64,000 nt of DNA from Saprolegnia diclina VS20 (lineage: Eukaryota > Oomycota > Saprolegniomycetes > Saprolegniales > Saprolegniaceae): NCBI RefSeq assembly GCF_000281045.1, contig NW_008246071.1, positions 865,172 through 929,171 of the forward strand, read 5' to 3'. Position 1 is the first letter of the stretch. Every line of letters starts with the position of its first letter. The translations under genes were made by a program, and so were the position numbers. Below, piece after piece: positions 59,880 to 64,000 of this stretch. Below the pieces are notes generated by a model, which saw only the letters and a program-made list of their open reading frames with translations, had not been told where the DNA came from and did not search any database.

Positions 59880-60011
59880 GGGCAAAATTTGCGTTTTATG
59901 TCATCGAACGCCGTCGACGCCGTGGGTTTATCGGTTTGACCCACGTTTAACGCGCCCGAATGCGTTTATTTCCTCCACTGTCGGTTTGTTGGACGACCAC
60001 CGAGACCTAAG
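59880..60011. promoter_or_regulatory. Divergent (bidirectional) promoter region
   Basis: Only 132 bp separate the ATGs of the PP2C gene (minus) and the Rtt106-type gene (plus), so both promoters and leaders must fit here. No clear initiator consensus is seen for either. Confidence 0.6.
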
Positions 60012-61321
60012 ATGGCGGACGAGAGCATGCGCAGCATCGCCGACCTGCGCGACGGCGCAGCCCTCTGCTTTGCGATTGCCGAGGCCGTCGCCGTTGAGGA
60101 CGATGACGTGGCCACGTGGCAGAACACGATCAAGTTCCTCGAGGGCTCGCTGGCCATTGCCAAGCAGCACCACGCCGAGTTTGTCAAGACCGCGGCCATG
60201 AGCGGGTCGGCGGGCGACAACCTCGTCTTCACGCTGCCCAAGGCGACCTGCATCTCGCCAAAAGGCAAGCTCGACATTGACTTTGGCGACTTCAACGTGA
60301 CGATCACGGGCAAGGACTTTGTCGTCACGACGCCGTACACGAACGTCGACGCGCTGCTCAAGCTGCCGCGCCACGTAACTCTGCCCTCTCGTCGCTACTG
60401 TCTGTATAGTGAATGCGTGTAGAACGCCGTGTCCAAGACCAAGGTCGCGTCGTACGAGTTTGTGCTGCGGCTGGAAAAGCCAGTGAGCTACCGCAAGTCG
60501 ACGCTCAAGTACATTGCCTTTGACGTGAGCGCGACGAGCGCAGTGATTGCAAACGAAAACATCATCCTCCATGACGCTGCTTTGGAGAATGATACGACCA
60601 TAACACAAGCCAAGCTCCATGCGGGCGTCCAGATGCAGCTGCAGAAGCTCATGAGCCACATCCGCGTCATCGCAGAGCCCACGACGGGCAACCAGCGCTA
60701 CGTGAGCACGCACGGCGAATCGTTTGTCAAGTGCTATCGCAAGACCACGAGTGGCCACCTCTTCTTTCTTCCTGAAGGGTGAATACCGGCCCTTTCTCCA
60801 CGTCGATAAAATGATGCTGCCTGTCTAGGCTCTGCTTTTTGAACCCACCGCTCTTCTTGAGCCGAAGCGAAGTCGACGCGATCGAGACGGGCCGCAAGAC
60901 GTCGCTGCACCTGCGGTCGTTCGACTTGGTCGTCGACGTCGTTGGTGAACCCTCGGTCGAGTTCTCGATGGTCGAGAAGGAAGAGATGCCAAGCATTACC
61001 GAGTTTGTCAACATGTTCAAGGTGCTCAAGGACGACGATGCGCGCGACAATCCGGACGAAAGCACGGGCGACACGCAAATGACGGTTGAAGAAGACTCGG
61101 AAGAAGACGACTCGGACTTTGTCATGGGCGCCGACTCGGACGACACGGACGACGACTACGACGACCTCTCGGGCTCGGCCTATAGTGATGATAGCGGTAG
61201 CGATACCGATATGGATGTTGGCATCGTCGACAGCCTCGCGGCAGCAGGCCAAACCATCGACGACGACGAGGAAGGTCCGCTCGGGCCGTTTCCCGACCAA
61301 CACGGCATGGACGACATATAA
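60012..61321 (+). CDS. Rtt106/Pob3-type histone chaperone, three exons
   Basis: Exons 60012-60374, 60423-60778 and 60829-61321 sum to exactly 404 codons (403 aa); introns are 48 and 50 bp. The protein has a helical N-terminal part, tandem PH-like folds (DNLVFTLPKATCISPKG...; CYRKTTSGHLFFLPEGLCFL NPPLFLSRSEVDAIETGR), then the typical FDLVVDVVG strand. The C-terminal third is highly acidic (SEEDDSDFVMGADSDDTDDD), as in histone-binding chaperones. Probably binds H3-H4 during chromatin assembly, or is a FACT-related factor, in the nucleus. Domain order fits the Rtt106 family (PF08512 type); no HMG box. An AATAAA lies 20 bp after the stop. Confidence 0.85.
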
Positions 61322-61858
61322 TTTGTGTACAAATTCAACTGAATAAATATCATGACTGCACCGACCAGTGAGTGGGCCAACGGCTCGACACAAGTTGCGT
61401 GAGGACACTGGTGCAATTTCCAAGCACGTTCTTGTACGAGGACGATGTGGGACAACAGTTTTGCATTATGGCGAGGTGCGATAGAGAGCCACGGTTGGAC
61501 TGTGCCGATTGGCGAGAAGATGTCGAGAAAGTGCGTGGAAGCTGGACGATGAACCCTGTTGTCGACAAACATTGACTGGGGCAAATTTGAACCCCCGCCA
61601 CGAGGTAGCACAGGGTGTGAGTGCCGGTCAACGTTATTTGGGAGCAGAAAACGTATGGCACAAGGCAGGCTAACATCGATACAAGAAGACTCCAGAGTGA
61701 TTTTCAGTTGACAATCTTCCGGCAAGTGCAGCATGACCAACTCGAGCGTTCCGTCCGGCCTCGCCCTCACATGGAACTCGGTAATGATTTATCGACTGCC
61801 GAATTAACGAGCATGCTAATGTGTCGTGAGTATGTAGAATCTAGCCCAGCCCCATCGA
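61322..61858. other. Spacer or unresolved 5' part of the Smr gene
   Basis: No intact gene. An upstream exon of the Smr-domain gene is expected here because that gene lacks an in-frame ATG. A candidate ATG lies near 61770, but I could not fix a splice pair. Confidence 0.45.
61342..61347 (+). promoter_or_regulatory. Polyadenylation signal (AATAAA)
   Basis: Canonical hexamer 20 bp downstream of the Rtt106-type stop codon. Confidence 0.4.
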
Positions 61859-62326
61859 GTGTCGACGGGAGTTGACTACATCTATGCCGAGTTCCACACG
61901 ACTCACGAAGATGACCTTTTCCAAGAGTCGTACGAAAGGGCGAGGAGAGCGCTGGCGACGGGTGACTGGAACAGCTTTAATTGGGAGCTGGCTATCCAAC
62001 GCGATATCAAGGAAAGACAGCAAGTGAAGATTATGAAGGCTGCCGACACTATCGCTCGCTCTCGCAATTGGAACTGCGTCGCGACGGGCCAGATCGACGT
62101 GCATTACCTCTCGCTCCAAGGCGCCAAACAGTTGCTTGCTGAGTTGCTGCCGCTCATGGAAGCCAAGGGGCACAAGAGTATATGCATCGTTGTTGGCGCC
62201 GGCAAGCACAGGAAACGCCAAGACCAGCAGCCTCTCTTGAATGGCGTCAAGGCCTACCTGCTCTGTCGTAAGAAACGCTTTCAGGACCACAAAATCTGGT
62301 ATGGGGCGCTTATTGTGGAACTCTAA
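61859..62326 (+). CDS. Smr-domain protein (DUF1771 + Smr), 5' end unresolved
   Basis: About 155 codons ending at 62326. No ATG opens the frame; a TAG at 61835-61837 precedes it, so a short upstream exon is likely, with an acceptor such as the TAG at 61842-61844. An N-terminal DUF1771-like helical segment (FQESYERARRALATGDWNSF...IKERQQVKIMKAADTIARSR) is followed by an Smr fold: IDVHYLSLQGAKQLLAELLP (LDLHGL-type start), SICIVVGAGKHRKRQDQQP (TGxGxHS-type turn) and a final strand GALIVEL. The eukaryotic DUF1771-Smr pairing is linked to RNA cleavage or mRNA quality control (Cue2/N4BP2 relatives). The catalytic DxH is DVH here; the usual HGxxH loop is altered. Confidence 0.75.
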   Translation: MSTGVDYIYAEFHTTHEDDLFQESYERARRALATGDWNSFNWELAIQRDIKERQQVKIMKAADTIARSRNWNCVATGQIDVHYLSLQGAKQLLAELLPLMEAKGHKSICIVVGAGKHRKRQDQQPLLNGVKAYLLCRKKRFQDHKIWYGALIVEL

Positions 62327-62384
62327 GTCGAAAATTGCTTCATCTAACCTCGTAAAGTAAAAAAGCACGTCTTTGACGTCAAAA

Positions 62385-62545
62385 GACATATGGTTCTGGG
62401 GAGTGGCTGGTAGAAACGCAATTGCGACGTAGTTGGCCTGGTTGTAGACGACATTACCCGAGGTCACGACACCCGTCGATTTGGTCAAGAACTTGGACTT
62501 GGCTCCGCCACCGTTGTCGCACCAGTAGTTGAAGCCCATGGCGTC
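62385..62545 (-). pseudogene. Gene fragment, inverted duplicate A (unknown family)
   Basis: From the Met at 62539 the minus strand reads MGFNYWCDNGGGAKSKFL..., then STGVVTSGNVVYNQANYVAI and AFLPATPQNHMSFD. The frame continues into the 3' end of the Smr gene, where it is only an antisense shadow. Resembles the plus-strand segment 62655-62820 in DNA and protein. Function unknown. Confidence 0.4.
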
Positions 62546-62654
62546 GAGCGTGATTTTGGTGCCAGAGACTGCAATCAGCAGACCTTTCCTGTTATTACTC
62601 TAGCTCCTCAACATGCTTGTCCATGTCCTCTCGATCAACAATGCCACCAGCTCC

Positions 62655-62820
62655 AATAAACTTGCAATGAAGCTCAACAGTCCCGACGACGCGGACACCT
62701 TTGACGGTGGCAGCTCGACGGGTGTCTTGATCTCGGATGCGGTTGTCTACAGCCCAGTGGACTGCCTCACGGTTGCGTTTTTACCAGTCTACTGCCTTGG
62801 AACCAGTTCGTTCTAGATCC
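62655..62820 (+). pseudogene. Gene fragment, inverted duplicate B (frameshifted)
   Basis: Reads ...DDADTFDGGSSTGVLISDAV then VVYSPVDCLTVAFLPV, parallel to STGVVTSGNVVY...AFLPAT of duplicate A. After AFLP the similarity moves to another frame (PWNQFVLD against PQNHMSFD), so this copy carries an indel. Confidence 0.4.
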
Positions 62821-63799
62821 TTGCAGCTAGACCAACGCTGGGGTTGACACGATGATTGGCCATAAGTCGAGAGGCATTGCTGTGGATAGGCCACGTCATG
62901 AGCAGCGTCATGAGAATAACGGGGGACAGTGCATGGTGTACCATGATGGCCAACATCGTCATTACTAGGCCCGTGAATCTTGCCATTGCGTCGATAGCTC
63001 ACGTCAATGCTTCCATCTAGTACCTGGGCGGGGCCACAGACGCACGCCAGTAGCTTGACACTTTGATACTCTTTCGAACGAGTATCCGGACTCCGGATAC
63101 ACATGATCGGCGGCTGTGACACATGCCGGGGGTTTCCCACGCGCTGCTTCGCGTTTTTCACGTTTTGCACGGGCCGCGCTGTAATCCCAGCATGTGCAAC
63201 AAACCGAACACGCGGACGCCGTAGAGGCGTCGACTGCAGCAGCAAGGCAGACGCATTCCTCCAGCGCTCAACGAGATCACGTTGCGAGCAAAGCAAGGTA
63301 TAGTCATGTCGATGGCAGTATGAGCCAGCGAAAGGCCCCTCCTAGTCGTTTCTGCCCGTGCACATCGCGCCGGCAATGATAATGGCATGTTGTTCGAAAC
63401 GCTATAGTTCCCAAGGAATATCGGATGTATCGGATACTATCCTTCTACGTGTGGTTGCGGACGGTGACTTATGCATGCAGTTGCCCCTTGCTGTTGTCCG
63501 CTACAGTACTTGCTAACGTGCAGGCCAAAGTCGAGTCGAGGCTGCCGTTTTCACACACCTCTGTACGTCTGACGCGCGTTAACCTCTGGCCTTCCAAGCA
63601 CAAGCGCAGCGTTGTCAATTGCTGACAGGCGAGGAAGACGACACTAAATGCACAGACGATCTCAATTCTCTGGCTCTACCGACCTGTTCGAGGCCGACTG
63701 CCTTGGCGCCAAAAATCACACAAACGTGTCCAGCGCGTGTGTTTTTCTATAACGCACGTTTTCCACGCGTCGACGCGGCTCGTTTCCCACGCCGGTTGG

Positions 63800-63816
63800 T
63801 CATTTCACATATATTT
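63800..63816 (+). promoter_or_regulatory. Oomycete Inr-like core promoter
   Basis: Reads TCATTTCACATATATTT, 15 of 17 positions of YCAYTYYNCAWTTTNYY, 20 bp before the ATG at 63836. Confidence 0.45.
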
Positions 63817-63835
63817 GCGGTCGACGAAGAGCAGC

Positions 63836-64000
63836 ATGCGCGGCAAGGTCCTCCTCCGCGCGTCCGAGTACCAGTGGATCACGCGCGTGATGGCGCTGGA
63901 GGCCGACGCGCTCCTCTTCTTCGAGGACACGGCCAAGCCCAGCAAGGCGAAGCTCGAGTCCGTGGACCTCATCGGCGCCACGTGCGAGGTCGTCGTCGTC
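63836..64000 (+). CDS. PH-domain protein, N-terminal 55 residues (runs off the window)
   Basis: Open from the ATG at 63836 to the window end. MRGKVLLRASEYQWITRVMA, LEADALLFFEDTAKPSKAKL and ESVDLIGATCEVVVV have the strand pattern of a pleckstrin-homology domain at the extreme N-terminus (G-x-L, W-x-x-R, LLFFxD, then an acidic/hydrophobic third and fourth strand). Probable phosphoinositide or protein binding module; the rest of the protein and its function are not visible. High G/C third positions and the upstream initiator support a real gene. Confidence 0.65.
   Translation, partial: MRGKVLLRASEYQWITRVMALEADALLFFEDTAKPSKAKLESVDLIGATCEVVVV

Larger units (their letters stand above)
62327..63835. 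other. Spacer with two inverted, related coding fragments
   Basis: Contains the paralogous segments 62385-62545 (minus) and 62655-62820 (plus), and a 57-codon minus frame (about 62815-62985, MARFTGLVMTMLAIM...) with a hydrophobic start. No intact gene established. Confidence 0.5.

Noticed and set aside
61561-61620. Possible tRNA remnant (minus-strand GGTTCAAATTT)
   Set aside because: The T-stem does not pair and no acceptor or D-arm could be built.
61180-61770. Minus-strand frame of 196 codons downstream of the Rtt106-type gene
   Set aside because: It partly overlaps the acidic coding tail as a shadow. The upstream part (about 61640-61770) looks mildly protein-like but has no recognisable motif or start.
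62781-63296. Minus-strand frame of 171 codons
   Set aside because: Codon use and composition are not like the genes here and no motif is visible. A different minus frame (57 codons, hydrophobic start) is just as likely, so neither is called.

Overview
The window is nuclear eukaryotic DNA that reads as an oomycete, most likely a saprolegnian water mould (Achlya/Saprolegnia/Thraustotheca type). The signs are an elicitin-like secreted protein, strong G/C preference at third codon positions, very short introns (43-55 bp, GT...YAG), very short 5' leaders with oomycete-style initiator motifs just upstream of ATGs, and gene families typical of that group. Two runs of N (31057-31161 and 48863-49194) are assembly gaps. 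There are no rRNA genes, CRISPR arrays or prokaryotic operons, and I found no convincing tRNA.

Region 1 (1-34052) is an array of nine single-exon SLC1/DAACS-type (glutamate/neutral amino acid:cation symporter) genes. Six lie on the minus strand (1-1044 partial, 2459, 5585, 9022, 11752, 21059) and three on the plus strand (26637, 29816, 32292), so the array changes orientation across a 3.8 kb spacer. A full-length ABCA-type ABC transporter with four exons (14545-20450) sits inside the array. Region 2 (34408-52769) is a second array: five MFS (MFS_1_like/MFSD6-type) genes on the minus strand, one carrying an in-frame stop, plus a short MFS relic. It is interrupted by a 1749-residue internally duplicated membrane protein and an equilibrative nucleoside transporter, both on plus. 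Region 3 (53673-64000) is more mixed and more intron-rich: glycyl-tRNA synthetase (9 exons), a Spinster-like MFS transporter, an elicitin-like protein, a PP2C phosphatase (7 exons) head-to-head with an Rtt106/Pob3-type histone chaperone (3 exons), an Smr-domain protein and the start of a PH-domain protein.

Taken together the first 53 kb is a transporter-rich nutrient-uptake neighbourhood made by local duplication. The SLC1 copies differ at the residue that reads the substrate side chain while sharing Asn at two positions that are usually sodium-binding Asp. That suggests diversified substrates and altered ion coupling. Intergenic DNA holds a PIF/Harbinger-like MITE, a two-copy dispersed repeat and decayed gene fragments.
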